DNA from: Dethiobacter alkaliphilus
GTDB taxonomy: Bacteria; Bacillota; Dethiobacteria; DTU022; UBA8154
NCBI GenBank assembly: GCA_016841605.1
Contig: JAENYV010000004.1
Location: forward strand, 62,001 to 126,000
Length of the DNA: 64,000 bases
Reading direction: 5' to 3'
The position numbers and the translations under genes are program-made. The first letter of the stretch is position 1; each line of letters starts with the position of its first letter. Under the pieces are notes generated by a model. The model saw only the letters and a program-made list of their open reading frames with translations. It was not told the DNA's origin and did no database searches. Below are positions 20,820 through 29,788 of the stretch, in pieces.

Positions 20820-22091
20820 CTAACTGGGATCAATGACAGTGCCCATGAAGAGGATGGTATCTGTTTCTTGATCGTGAATGAGGAAAAAGAAAGGACGGTC
20901 TGCCTTCATATTAAAACTGGTTGCCGGAGCGCCTGTCAATCTCATTTCTACGGAAGTGGCTGCTGCCGCTTCAGTTCCTTTTTCATCAACCTCAATAAAG
21001 GCCTTATGCTTCACTTCACTGATAAAAAGTCTCGGATTTTCTTCCCAGGAAACCATATTAAAGAAATCAGCCCTGTCCCGGTCAAAAGCAATTTCCATCC
21101 CCAGAGCTTTGAGGACTTCATTTAAAGATTTCTCATATTCCAGGGAAAACTTGGGGAGGTAAAAGCTTCCTTCTGCCGGACTGAAGACATTACGCCATTG
21201 CCCCCAGTTTTTACCGGCAAAAGTATGGAAGAATTCCTGCAGACTGGAATTCTTCGCCGGCAGAAAAACATACATAGCTATCTTTTCTTGCTCACCGTAT
21301 GGAAGTCGAACAGCCTGAAAAGCTTCTTCCTCGTAATAAGCCAATTCCCCCGAACGGAACATAAACGGTACCGTTTTTACTTCATCTCCGGGAAGATAAA
21401 AATTGTCGTTGCGGGTGTCTTCTTCGTCAAAGGCTTCGCTCCACTCTCCTTGGAAATAGATGGCGTTGATTAAAAAGAGGACGGTTAAAGGGTCGATGGG
21501 CGGTTCGATAAGATCCTCAATAAGCCCGTCAGTGCATTCACTGACATACTTGTTTATTCTTCCGGCTGCTTCGGGAGAATTGAAATCCAGTTCACTGATG
21601 GAAGCATGGTAATATGCTTCGTTGCGTTCAACAAATTCGGGGTCAAATTGCATTCCTTCACGCATCCAGAGGGAATTGGCCATGCGGAGCTTCACAGAAG
21701 GGTCTAAATGCTGGAGCATGTAGAGCAAGGCCTGATTGTTTTCATTAAACCTTTCCAGTTCAATTCCCTCAATTCCCAGAACATCCGCCATCGCTTCCTG
21801 AGTTTCCTCCCGCGCGCCGTTATAGGTCATGGCCAGGGCCAGGGCAATACTTGTGGGAGAGATAATGATTCCCTTGTTTTCTTCCAGGAGCCCGGCAAAC
21901 AATTTCATCCCCAATTGGTTGGCTGAGCCGGAAAGAGCCGGATCAAATGAATTAAGCACTTCTTCTTTTGGCTTGGGCATCATATTTTCTTCACCCCTTA
22001 CTGTTCCCCGACAGCCTGATGCAAGAAGACTAAGGGCCAACAGGAATAACATCATCACTGTCAACAGGCGACGGCTTCTTTTCATTTTCAT
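20820..22091 (-). CDS. Serpin family protein, predicted lipoprotein
   Basis: Lipobox LLASGC; EVDEKGTEAAAATSVEM reactive-loop hinge; ADRPFFFLIHDQETDTILFMGTVIDP C-terminus. Confidence 0.95.
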   Translation of the reverse strand: MKMKRSRRLLTVMMLFLLALSLLASGCRGTVRGEENMMPKPKEEVLNSFDPALSGSANQLGMKLFAGLLEENKGIIISPTSIALALAMTYNGAREETQEAMADVLGIEGIELERFNENNQALLYMLQHLDPSVKLRMANSLWMREGMQFDPEFVERNEAYYHASISELDFNSPEAAGRINKYVSECTDGLIEDLIEPPIDPLTVLFLINAIYFQGEWSEAFDEEDTRNDNFYLPGDEVKTVPFMFRSGELAYYEEEAFQAVRLPYGEQEKIAMYVFLPAKNSSLQEFFHTFAGKNWGQWRNVFSPAEGSFYLPKFSLEYEKSLNEVLKALGMEIAFDRDRADFFNMVSWEENPRLFISEVKHKAFIEVDEKGTEAAAATSVEMRLTGAPATSFNMKADRPFFFLIHDQETDTILFMGTVIDPS

Positions 22092-22167
22092 TTTCCCGTA
22101 TCCTCCTTTGTTAATTCGCTGCTTATTTCTACTCTAAGGACGCCGGGACAAAGAAAATGGTTCCTTT

Positions 22168-22194
22168 TGCATGTAAAACATATTTTTACATGCA
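22168..22194. promoter_or_regulatory. Perfect 11-bp-arm palindrome in the serpin/MerR divergent intergenic region
   Basis: TGCATGTAAAA-catat-TTTTACATGCA. Confidence 0.75.
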
Positions 22195-22202
22195 GATATC
22201 CC

Positions 22203-22233
22203 TTGACATTAACGTTACGTAAAGGTGTAAAGT
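22203..22233 (+). promoter_or_regulatory. MerR-type promoter with 19-bp spacer
   Basis: TTGACA-19 bp-TAAAGT with TTACGTAA dyad in spacer. Confidence 0.7.
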
Positions 22234-22254
22234 AATTGTATCAGGAGGCGGAAG

Positions 22255-23043
22255 ATGGAATATACAGTGAAAAAGCTGAGCCGGATGGCTAATGTCAGCG
22301 CCAGGACGCTGAGATATTATGATGAGATAGGAATTCTTAAGCCGGCTGGAATTAACTCGTCAGGATATCGTATCTACGGTCAGGCCGAGGTTGACAGGCT
22401 GCAGCAGATTCTTTTCTACCGGGAGCTTGATGTCAGTCTGGAGAGTATTAAAGAAATAATAGCTGCGCCCTCCTTCGATCGCGTCAAAGCACTGAGAGGA
22501 CACCGTGAAAAGCTTCTTGAAAAAAGAGAGCGATTGGATTTGTTGATTAATAGTATTGACAAAACAATTGCCTCCATTGAAGGGAGAATTACCATGACTG
22601 ATCCGGAAAAATTTGAGGGTTTTAAACAAAAATTGATTAATGACAACGAAAAAAAGTATGGTGACGAAATTCGTCAAAAATATGGTGACGAAGCTGTTAA
22701 TAAATTGAATGAGAAGCTGAAAAGTATGACACTGGAACAATATGACGAGGCTGTGAAGCTTGGAAAGGAAGTTATGGAAATGCTTCATGCCGCCTTTAAA
22801 ACAGGTGACCCCGGCAGCGAATTGGCCCAAAAAGCGGCGGATCTGCATCGCCGGTGGCTAAGCTGTTATTGGGACAGCTACACCAAAGAAGCTCATGCGG
22901 GAGTTGCACGGATGTACGTGGATGATGAAAGATTTACAGCCTATTATGATAAGAAACAACCCGGGTTGGCGGCATTTTTGCGGGATGCAGTCCTCATCTA
23001 TACGGGAAGAATAAATGATTTGAACAGTAATGAAAACCAATAG
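22255..23043 (+). CDS. MerR family regulator with TipAS antibiotic-recognition domain
   Basis: MEYTVKKLSRMANVSARTLRYYDEIGILKPAGINSSGYRIYGQAEVDRLQQI; TipAS-like C-terminus. Confidence 0.93.
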   Translation: MEYTVKKLSRMANVSARTLRYYDEIGILKPAGINSSGYRIYGQAEVDRLQQILFYRELDVSLESIKEIIAAPSFDRVKALRGHREKLLEKRERLDLLINSIDKTIASIEGRITMTDPEKFEGFKQKLINDNEKKYGDEIRQKYGDEAVNKLNEKLKSMTLEQYDEAVKLGKEVMEMLHAAFKTGDPGSELAQKAADLHRRWLSCYWDSYTKEAHAGVARMYVDDERFTAYYDKKQPGLAAFLRDAVLIYTGRINDLNSNENQ

Positions 23044-23080
23044 TACTCGGGAAGACAGGAAAACTTCGGGTTGTATCAAT

Positions 23081-23521
23081 TTATGGCTCCAGCAAGGCGA
23101 AACCGCTCTTTTCATCTAAAACGCGCTTGCTGTCAACGCCCAGAATTTCACACATGATTACTTCTCCTACCAGCCAGGTTTTTACGCCCGGTCTCAGGCA
23201 TCCGGCAGTTGTCTGGCCGGAACGTCCCAGGGCTGCGTGCAGATGGAGTTTTGATCGCCCCTCTTCATCAGGGGCGATTATTCCTGTGCCCACCACTTCG
23301 TGAGCCCCATCCACCGGCAACAGAATCGGATCAGGGGGTATTTCATCCGATCGGCGGGGACCGACGACAACATTACCTGATCCTACGGCGCCGATTATTG
23401 TTACAAACCCTACTTTAATATCCTTTTTTTGAGCAAATTCCTCCAGGCAGGAGGGCACAACATCGCCGTCCTCCAGCCGGATGACAAATATGCGGCCTAT
23501 TTTCCCTTCAGTTGCTTTCAT
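23081..23521 (-). CDS. PPC/DUF296 domain DNA-binding protein
   Basis: GRIFVIRLEDGDVVPSCLEEFAQ...LHLHAALGR. Confidence 0.88.
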   Translation of the reverse strand: MKATEGKIGRIFVIRLEDGDVVPSCLEEFAQKKDIKVGFVTIIGAVGSGNVVVGPRRSDEIPPDPILLPVDGAHEVVGTGIIAPDEEGRSKLHLHAALGRSGQTTAGCLRPGVKTWLVGEVIMCEILGVDSKRVLDEKSGFALLEP

Positions 23522-23628
23522 TGATATTAACCTCCGCTTAGCATCGTATTCTTTTCTTTATATTGTAACATGCCGGAAGCATTTCCGGAAGATCATGGTT
23601 CCCGTGCCGGGACGCCATTAATAAACGG

Positions 23629-23657
23629 TTGACAGTACTTGAGATCATTACTATAAT
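23629..23657 (+). promoter_or_regulatory. Perfect sigma70/sigmaA consensus promoter
   Basis: TTGACA-17 bp-TATAAT. Confidence 0.85.
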
Positions 23658-23702
23658 GAAAGCGTTGCAGTATTGCCATTAAGCACGGAAGGAGTTGCTG
23701 AA

Positions 23703-23738
23703 ATGTCGGTAAAATTTGTTGAGGTGATCTCCGACTAA
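23703..23738 (+). CDS. Putative 11-aa leader peptide (MSVKFVEVISD)
   Basis: AAGGAG RBS 8 nt before ATG; short uORF right after the consensus promoter. Confidence 0.5.
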   Translation: MSVKFVEVISD

Positions 23739-23901
23739 TTAAATAGGGCACAGATATGCAAAACGGCTTTAAGGCTTAATTGTTCCATGTGCTTTTAATA
23801 AGCCTTATTAAGCTTTATTTTGTGTTTTCTGTGCAGACTTCTTTCGAGCAACCTGAATCGTGTGTCTTTTAATTTGCAGCAGTATTTAATCAGCATCATC
23901 A

Positions 23902-23927
23902 GCACGCATTGGTAGCGTGTTTTTTTA
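23902..23927 (+). terminator. Terminator-like hairpin within the rsgA leader (1)
   Basis: CACGC-attggta-GCGTG followed by T7. Confidence 0.7.
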
Positions 23928-23986
23928 TTGCTTTTCTTCAATACAAGGTAAAAAGGGCACACAAAAAAGTACGATTATTATATAAA

Positions 23987-24018
23987 CCCGCAGGTGGTCG
24001 ATATCTGCGGGATTTTTA
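23987..24018 (+). terminator. Terminator-like hairpin within the rsgA leader (2)
   Basis: CCCGCAG-gtggtcgatat-CTGCGGG followed by ATTTTTAT. Confidence 0.7.
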
Positions 24019-24051
24019 TACTCTAAAATAATAAAGGATGGATTTGTAACA

Positions 24052-25116
24052 ATGACTATAGAAGATTATGGATGGGATGAACATTTTGTCCGGGAGTGGA
24101 AAGAAAAATCGACCGGAAAAATGTTTCCGGGAAGAATAATAGCCGACTATGGGCAGATGCTGCGTGTGACTGCCGATGCGGGTGAGCTTCTTGTAAACAG
24201 GCCCGTACAGAAGTTTGATAATGATCTGCAAATGGCGGTAGGCGACTGGGTAGCCCTGGAATCTCCCCCAGAAACCGATCAGGTATGCGTCCGTTTTGTT
24301 CTTGCCAGGAAAACAAAATTTTCGCGGGCTGCTGCAGGAATTGCAGTCAAAGAACAGGTTGTAGCCGCAAACATTGATTATGTTTTTCTTCTTCAGTCTT
24401 TAAACAGGGATTTCAACATGCGCAGATTGGAAAGGTACCTGATCGCCACATGGGAAAGCGGAGCCATACCTGTTGTTGTGCTGACCAAGACCGATTACTG
24501 TGACGATGTGGCAGGTAAAAGAGACGTTGCCTGCCACACGGCACCGGGTGTGGAAGTTCACGCCATAAGCTGTGTAACCGGAGAAGGTATCGAAGGAATA
24601 CGAAAATACTTGGGACAGGGCAAAACTATTGCCTTTCTTGGTTCTTCGGGCGTCGGTAAATCAACGCTGGTAAATACGCTGGCAGGAGAGGAATTATTGA
24701 AAACCGGAGCTATTCGTGAGAATGACAGCCGGGGCAGACATACTACCACACACAGGGAAATTGTTCTCTTGAGCGGGGGCGGACTAATTCTGGATACGCC
24801 CGGGATGAGGTCCTTATCGCTCTGGGAGGCGGATACGGGCATGGAGGTTATGTTCGGCGATATCGAAGAGCTGATCAAGCTCTGCCGTTTCCATGACTGC
24901 AAACATCACAATGAACCGGGATGTGCCGTCAGAGAAGCACTGCATGACGGGACGCTGGATAGGCAAAGATGGGATAGCTGGTTGAAGCTGCAAAAAGAGT
25001 TGACACACATTGAGGCCAAGAAGGAAGGCAAGCTGCGGCTGAAGGAGAAGCAGTCGGGGAGGCAGTTTGCCAAAATAAAAAAAGAACTCTATAAAGGGAG
25101 AAAGAAAAGATCATAG
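24052..25116 (+). CDS. rsgA: Ribosome small subunit-dependent GTPase A (RsgA/YloQ family)
   Basis: Circularly permuted GTPase: LTKTD, FLGSSGVGKSTLVNTLAG, DTPGMR, then CRFHDCKHHNEPGCAV zinc motif. Confidence 0.95.
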   Translation: MTIEDYGWDEHFVREWKEKSTGKMFPGRIIADYGQMLRVTADAGELLVNRPVQKFDNDLQMAVGDWVALESPPETDQVCVRFVLARKTKFSRAAAGIAVKEQVVAANIDYVFLLQSLNRDFNMRRLERYLIATWESGAIPVVVLTKTDYCDDVAGKRDVACHTAPGVEVHAISCVTGEGIEGIRKYLGQGKTIAFLGSSGVGKSTLVNTLAGEELLKTGAIRENDSRGRHTTTHREIVLLSGGGLILDTPGMRSLSLWEADTGMEVMFGDIEELIKLCRFHDCKHHNEPGCAVREALHDGTLDRQRWDSWLKLQKELTHIEAKKEGKLRLKEKQSGRQFAKIKKELYKGRKKRS

Positions 25117-25156
25117 AGCCGTGAGCCGAGAGCAGGGGGCAGTCGGCTCTCTCTCT

Positions 25157-25189
25157 CCCGGGCTTACCGGTTGCGCCGGTAAGCCCGGG
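25157..25189. repeat. Perfect 14-bp GC-rich hairpin between rsgA and cyclophilin
   Basis: CCCGGGCTTACCGG-ttgcg-CCGGTAAGCCCGGG. Confidence 0.9.
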
Positions 25190-25320
25190 GGCCGGCCTTG
25201 TTCCTGATGATGGGGCTTGTATTCAAACCGGAGAAGCGATATTATGATCAAGAAAACCGGCCCCTGGGTATCCGGGCAATAAACACAAGGGCAATGAAAA
25301 CGAGACCGAAGGAGGAAGAC

Positions 25321-26022
25321 ATGGGAAAGAAAAAAAAGAAACACAAGAAAAAGGGACAAACCATTCAAAAGCGCAGCAGTTCGGGGATCGTCGCAACAGT
25401 GGTTATTGTGCTGGCAGTTTTTGCCGTTGCGGTATTGCTGCTGAAAAGTGGGGTGTTCAACGATACGAAAGGAGGGTCGTCCGCAGACCGGTTTGAAGAT
25501 AAACCGAAGCCAATAGCGACAATTGAAATGGAAAACAGCGGCCTGATTAAAGTGGAATTAGACCCGGTAAATGCCCCCAATACTGTAAGGAATTTTATTG
25601 CCCTGGCGGATGAAGGATTCTACAACGGGCTTATTTTCCACCGGGTTATCCCCGATTTTATGATTCAGGGAGGATGTCCCGAAGGGACAGGCCTGGGTGG
25701 TCCAGGTTACTCCATCAAAGGCGAGTTTGCCTCCAACGGTTTTACTAACGGGATTCTTCATCACCGAGGTGTGATCTCCATGGCCAGGTCCCAGTCGCCT
25801 GATTCAGCCGGCTCCCAATTTTTTATCACAGTGGCGGAGACGCCCCATCTGGACAATGAGTATGCCGCCTTCGGGACTGTGATTGAAGGAATGGATGTAG
25901 TGGACAAGATTGTCCAAGTGCCGAGGGATCAGGAGGATAAACCCCTGGAGGATCAGCGCATCAAGCAGATAACCGTGGAAAAATTCGGTGTGGAATACGG
26001 CCCGCCGGAGAAGGTGCAATAA
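25321..26022 (+). CDS. Peptidylprolyl isomerase, cyclophilin type, membrane anchored
   Basis: FHRVIPDFMIQGGCPEGTGLGGPGYSIKGEF; SAGSQFFI; start refined to MGKKKKKHKKK after GGAGGAAGAC. Confidence 0.93.
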   Translation: MGKKKKKHKKKGQTIQKRSSSGIVATVVIVLAVFAVAVLLLKSGVFNDTKGGSSADRFEDKPKPIATIEMENSGLIKVELDPVNAPNTVRNFIALADEGFYNGLIFHRVIPDFMIQGGCPEGTGLGGPGYSIKGEFASNGFTNGILHHRGVISMARSQSPDSAGSQFFITVAETPHLDNEYAAFGTVIEGMDVVDKIVQVPRDQEDKPLEDQRIKQITVEKFGVEYGPPEKVQ

Positions 26023-26065
26023 AAAGGTGCAAAAAAAGGATTGACAGCAGATTGTAATTGTCTTT

Positions 26066-27004
26066 TTAAAGATAGACAGGTTTGCCGGAAGCTTTACTTT
26101 CATATTTGTGATCCAGCAGAGCAGAGCTCTGAGGATTATGTTTTTTCATATTATTTAAAACAGCCTTTTCACTACTTGTAGCATAGCAATAACTGCAATT
26201 AAATCTGCATGTATTATAAAAACCCATATCAACCGAGGTTGCGCAAAGGCATGGCGCACGTTGATAGGGGTCTTTTTTTATGTTCAGGGATAAGCCGAAT
26301 ACGGAGTTAATTAATTCCGGGTCCAGGCATTTGCCGTGCCCAATGCCGAATTCATCCAGATCCCGGCTTTCTGCACAGGTCTGCATTTCCAGTCCTTCCG
26401 CCCGGGCAATAGAGCCAAGATTTTGCAGAAGGATGCCGAGTTTCTCTTTATTATGCGGAGCGGCAATATCCTCCACAACCAGTTTGGTATCTTTCTCCAA
26501 TTTTTTTAATTTGACGTTTACTTTAACGTACATATCAAAAAAACTTATTATTACCCTGTGCGTGTAATCACCCAGCACGGAAGCAAGCCCGGCAAAACGG
26601 TCAATATGATATTCAACCGGGGTTTGGTTGCTGAGAATTATGGGGTCATATCTCCAGATAACTTTCGCAGGGCCGATTATCTCACTCAGCTTCTTAAAAA
26701 TTTCCGTTCTTACAGAAACAGGTGGCACTCTCGGTTCAAAAATACCGGGATAATCATTAACGGTAAACTGAAAATAGTAATTATAACCCCTTTCATCGAG
26801 GGTTTTTAAATTTTTTAAGAAAAGGGACGGGTCCTTTGACCAGAAGACAAAACAATCCACTTCTGCAGGCCGAAGGCTGATAATCTTTTGTTGTTTCGGG
26901 TTCATGGGGTTCACTCGTAAAAAATAACCCTCGTTTACCCGGTTCATAAACCATTCACCATAAAAAGCCGGTATATCTGTACGGCGGCTTGCACTGATGA
27001 TCAT
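26066..27004 (-). CDS. DUF1848 domain-containing protein (Cys-motif C-terminus)
   Basis: MIISASRRTDIPAFYGEWFMNRVNEGY; CRFNCSYCYA. Confidence 0.88.
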   Translation of the reverse strand: MIISASRRTDIPAFYGEWFMNRVNEGYFLRVNPMNPKQQKIISLRPAEVDCFVFWSKDPSLFLKNLKTLDERGYNYYFQFTVNDYPGIFEPRVPPVSVRTEIFKKLSEIIGPAKVIWRYDPIILSNQTPVEYHIDRFAGLASVLGDYTHRVIISFFDMYVKVNVKLKKLEKDTKLVVEDIAAPHNKEKLGILLQNLGSIARAEGLEMQTCAESRDLDEFGIGHGKCLDPELINSVFGLSLNIKKDPYQRAPCLCATSVDMGFYNTCRFNCSYCYATSSEKAVLNNMKKHNPQSSALLDHKYESKASGKPVYL

Positions 27005-27035
27005 ATGCTACTCCGGTTTCTATCAGGAAATCTTG

Positions 27036-27079
27036 TAGAATAATTATACCACATTATTCTCAATTGCACTCGTTAACTC
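27036..27079 (-). repeat. Copy 1 of a ~45-bp promoter-containing repeat
   Basis: TAGAATAATTATACCACATTATTCTCAATTGCACTCGTTAACTC; near-identical to 29488-29532. Confidence 0.85.
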
Positions 27080-27433
27080 CTTGGCCATATCAGGCTGAAA
27101 GGAATGTCTGAACTTTTTTTACGATTAAGAAGGAAATGCTGCTCATTTGGCGAATAATGGGATTAATATGCCTTAGAACAATTTATGGTATTGCAATGAG
27201 AGAGATGGCAAAAATACGTAAAAAACTACTCCCAGGAGTAGTTTCAGTGTTATTAAGGGGAGAAAAAATAACAATTTACGACAAATTTTCTCCCATAAAT
27301 AAACTGGCAGGTGCTTTTCTTTCCGTTTTAACTGTCAAAACATAATAAGCTTGTCATAATTGTAAGCATTAAAATTGAACAAGTGAATATAAATCTTTTT
27401 ATAACATCTTATATGGAACCCAGGTAATTACAG

Positions 27434-28543
27434 GTGAAGCTAAAAACATTCTTTACAAAATTAATGGTGAGCTGTGCTGTGGCTCTGTGCGCGTTTTTCT
27501 TTGTTTTCCCGGAATACACTGCAGTCATAGATAAAGAAACAATAATCAAAGAAATTTCCCTCGCTCTAAAATTGGAAATTCTCGAAAAAACTGAATCTGT
27601 GGAAACAAAAGAAAAGGAAGACGACAGTATTGCTCCAACGACAATCAAAATTTCTGTTGCCGGAGACTGCACCCTCGGCTTTGATGAAAGGCGGGGCTAT
27701 GATGACAGCTTTTTGCATGAATTTGCCGGACAGAAGAAAGAATTTGCTTTTTTCTTCCAAAAAGTGCAGCATATTTTTGCTGAAAGCGATCTTTCCCTGG
27801 TAAATCTGGAGGGCGCGTTAACAAATGCCGAAGAACATGTTGATAAACCTTTTGTTTTTCGTGGCCCGCCGGAATTTGCCCGGATACTTTCCGATGGTAA
27901 CATTGATGCCGTCAATCTTGCCAACAACCACGCCTTTGACTATCTGGTAAACGGATACAGAGATACGCTGAAAGCATTAAACCGGGCCGGCATCGCTTAT
28001 TTTGGAAACGGCGAGGTGTATTCAACGGCAATTAAGGGTTTGAATATTACACTATTGGGCTTCACAAGATGGGAAGCCGAATGGTCGGAGGAGTGGATAT
28101 TAACAGAAATCAGAGAAGCAAAGTTAAATGCTGATCTGGTTATTGTCAGCTTCCACTGGGGAGATGAAAAATCCTACCTTCCCAATGAATTACAAAGAAA
28201 GATGGGGCGGCTGTGTATAGAAAACGGCGCGGATTTGGTCTGGGGTCACCACCCACATGTTCTGCAGGGTATTGAAAAATATCAGGGCCGCTATATTGTT
28301 TACAGCCTGGGTAACTTCAGTTATGGCGGGCACAGGTATCCCGATGACAGGGATACCATGATATTCCAGCAAATCTTTGATTTCACAGACGACGCATTAA
28401 CCGGGGTGGATTACAAGATAATTCCCTGTTTAGTGTCATCGATCGAAGAAAGAAATAATTTCCAACCGATTCCTTTAACCGGCGAAGAGGCAGAAAGGGT
28501 TATGCTAAAGATTGAGGATTTGACCAACCGGATAGGGGAATAA
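27434..28543 (+). CDS. CapA family protein (metallophosphatase-like)
   Basis: ISVAGDCTLGFDER; NLANNHAFDY; WGHHPHVLQGIEKYQGRYIVYSLGNF. Confidence 0.92.
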   Translation: MKLKTFFTKLMVSCAVALCAFFFVFPEYTAVIDKETIIKEISLALKLEILEKTESVETKEKEDDSIAPTTIKISVAGDCTLGFDERRGYDDSFLHEFAGQKKEFAFFFQKVQHIFAESDLSLVNLEGALTNAEEHVDKPFVFRGPPEFARILSDGNIDAVNLANNHAFDYLVNGYRDTLKALNRAGIAYFGNGEVYSTAIKGLNITLLGFTRWEAEWSEEWILTEIREAKLNADLVIVSFHWGDEKSYLPNELQRKMGRLCIENGADLVWGHHPHVLQGIEKYQGRYIVYSLGNFSYGGHRYPDDRDTMIFQQIFDFTDDALTGVDYKIIPCLVSSIEERNNFQPIPLTGEEAERVMLKIEDLTNRIGE

Positions 28544-28660
28544 TTACTGTCTAGCTTATGGCAAACCGGTCCGGTCCCGGAATGTGTTGTTGGTAAGCAG
28601 TTTTAGCCCGATAATAACTCATTAAGATTTACTCATTAAAATTAGGGAGGTTGTTAATTT

Positions 28661-29020
28661 ATGTTTAACAGAATTGTGCATTTTGCTTTTCTTGTAAAGG
28701 ACTGTTCTGCATCCAAGCAGTTCTACGCGGAACACTTTAGCTTTAAAGTGCGAGTGGAGCTGAATAATCCGGCACCGGGGCTGAAGAAGATTGTTTTTCT
28801 TACCTTGGGAGATATTGAGCTGGAGCTAATCGAGACCGGTGAACCGCCGAAAATATCCGGCTGTCATATTTGTTTGGGCACTGACAGTTTTGATGAAGAT
28901 TTTCAGCGGCTAATTGACGCCGGAATAGAGGTGGTTAAGCAACCGGTGCCTGCCGGTGCCGGTATTAAAAGGGCGGCCTTTTTGGGTCCTGACGGAGAGG
29001 AGATAGAGATACTGGGGTAA
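28661..29020 (+). CDS. VOC family (glyoxalase-like) protein
   Basis: [25 protein letters not shown]...[13 protein letters not shown]. Confidence 0.88.
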   Translation: MFNRIVHFAFLVKDCSASKQFYAEHFSFKVRVELNNPAPGLKKIVFLTLGDIELELIETGEPPKISGCHICLGTDSFDEDFQRLIDAGIEVVKQPVPAGAGIKRAAFLGPDGEEIEILG

Positions 29021-29462
29021 CAGCTTCCAACCTATCACTAATTATATTTTCCAGGGCGGCTGCAAAACGGCGGTCGTTTTCTCCTGTACGCTTTTTGGGC
29101 CCCCTGGTTCTTCCCCCGCCGCGCCTGTATTTGGCTTTGATCTCCCGTTCTTCAAGCAAAAAACCGATCCTGTCCGGCCGAAACTCTCTGCCATCAGGAC
29201 TTAAACATTTTGCCTGCTTTCCCAAGACCATGGCTGCAAGGCCCCAGTCCTGGGTGACAACAATATCTTTTTTTTGTGCAAGGTTAAGTATCTTCAGGTC
29301 CGCTTCCTGGGACCCGTTTCCCACGATGACATGATGTTCAGATGCGATGTTGTGGTTAAAATTGGCCACCGTCCAGACGGGCAGAGCATATTGCCGCCCT
29401 TTTTCCAGGCAGATCTGCAAAACCTTCTTGGGGCAGGCATCCGCATCCACAATAATCTTCAA
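28965..29462 (-). CDS. YaiI/YqxD family (DUF188/UPF0178) protein
   Basis: [29 protein letters not shown]. Confidence 0.92.
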   Translation of the reverse strand: MKIIVDADACPKKVLQICLEKGRQYALPVWTVANFNHNIASEHHVIVGNGSQEADLKILNLAQKKDIVVTQDWGLAAMVLGKQAKCLSPDGREFRPDRIGFLLEEREIKAKYRRGGGRTRGPKKRTGENDRRFAAALENIISDRLEAVTPVSLSPLRQDPKRPPF

Positions 29463-29487
29463 AGAAGCTCTCCTCTAATTTTCACCA

Positions 29488-29532
29488 TAGAATAATTATA
29501 CCACATTAGTTTTCAATTGCACCCGTTAACTC
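29488..29532 (-). repeat. Copy 2 of the ~45-bp promoter-containing repeat
   Basis: TAGAATAATTATACCACATTAGTTTTCAATTGCACCCGTTAACTC. Confidence 0.85.
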
Positions 29533-29788
29533 ATTTATACAAGCTGCCAGTCTCATGATGCTTTCCTCAGATTTGTCGAAGCATTGAAAAAAAGCTCTCC
29601 TCCAACTTTCCCATTTTGTAGTTATTTTTCATATCCTTTGACAAAATGTTTTCAGGATTCTGCAAGGATTCCAGTGTCCGGAAAGAGAAATAAAGTTTAA
29701 GTAACTGTAGTTTGCCTATATGTCTTATTTGTAAAATAACCTTGGCAGTAAAAATGTTTGGAAGTAAACGATATATTGTACCAGACCA

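Noticed and set aside
27136-27345. 69-aa plus ORF with a hairpin inside (27223-27244)
   Set aside because: Weak coding character; the AAACTACTC-ccag-GAGTAGTTT hairpin suggests non-coding sequence
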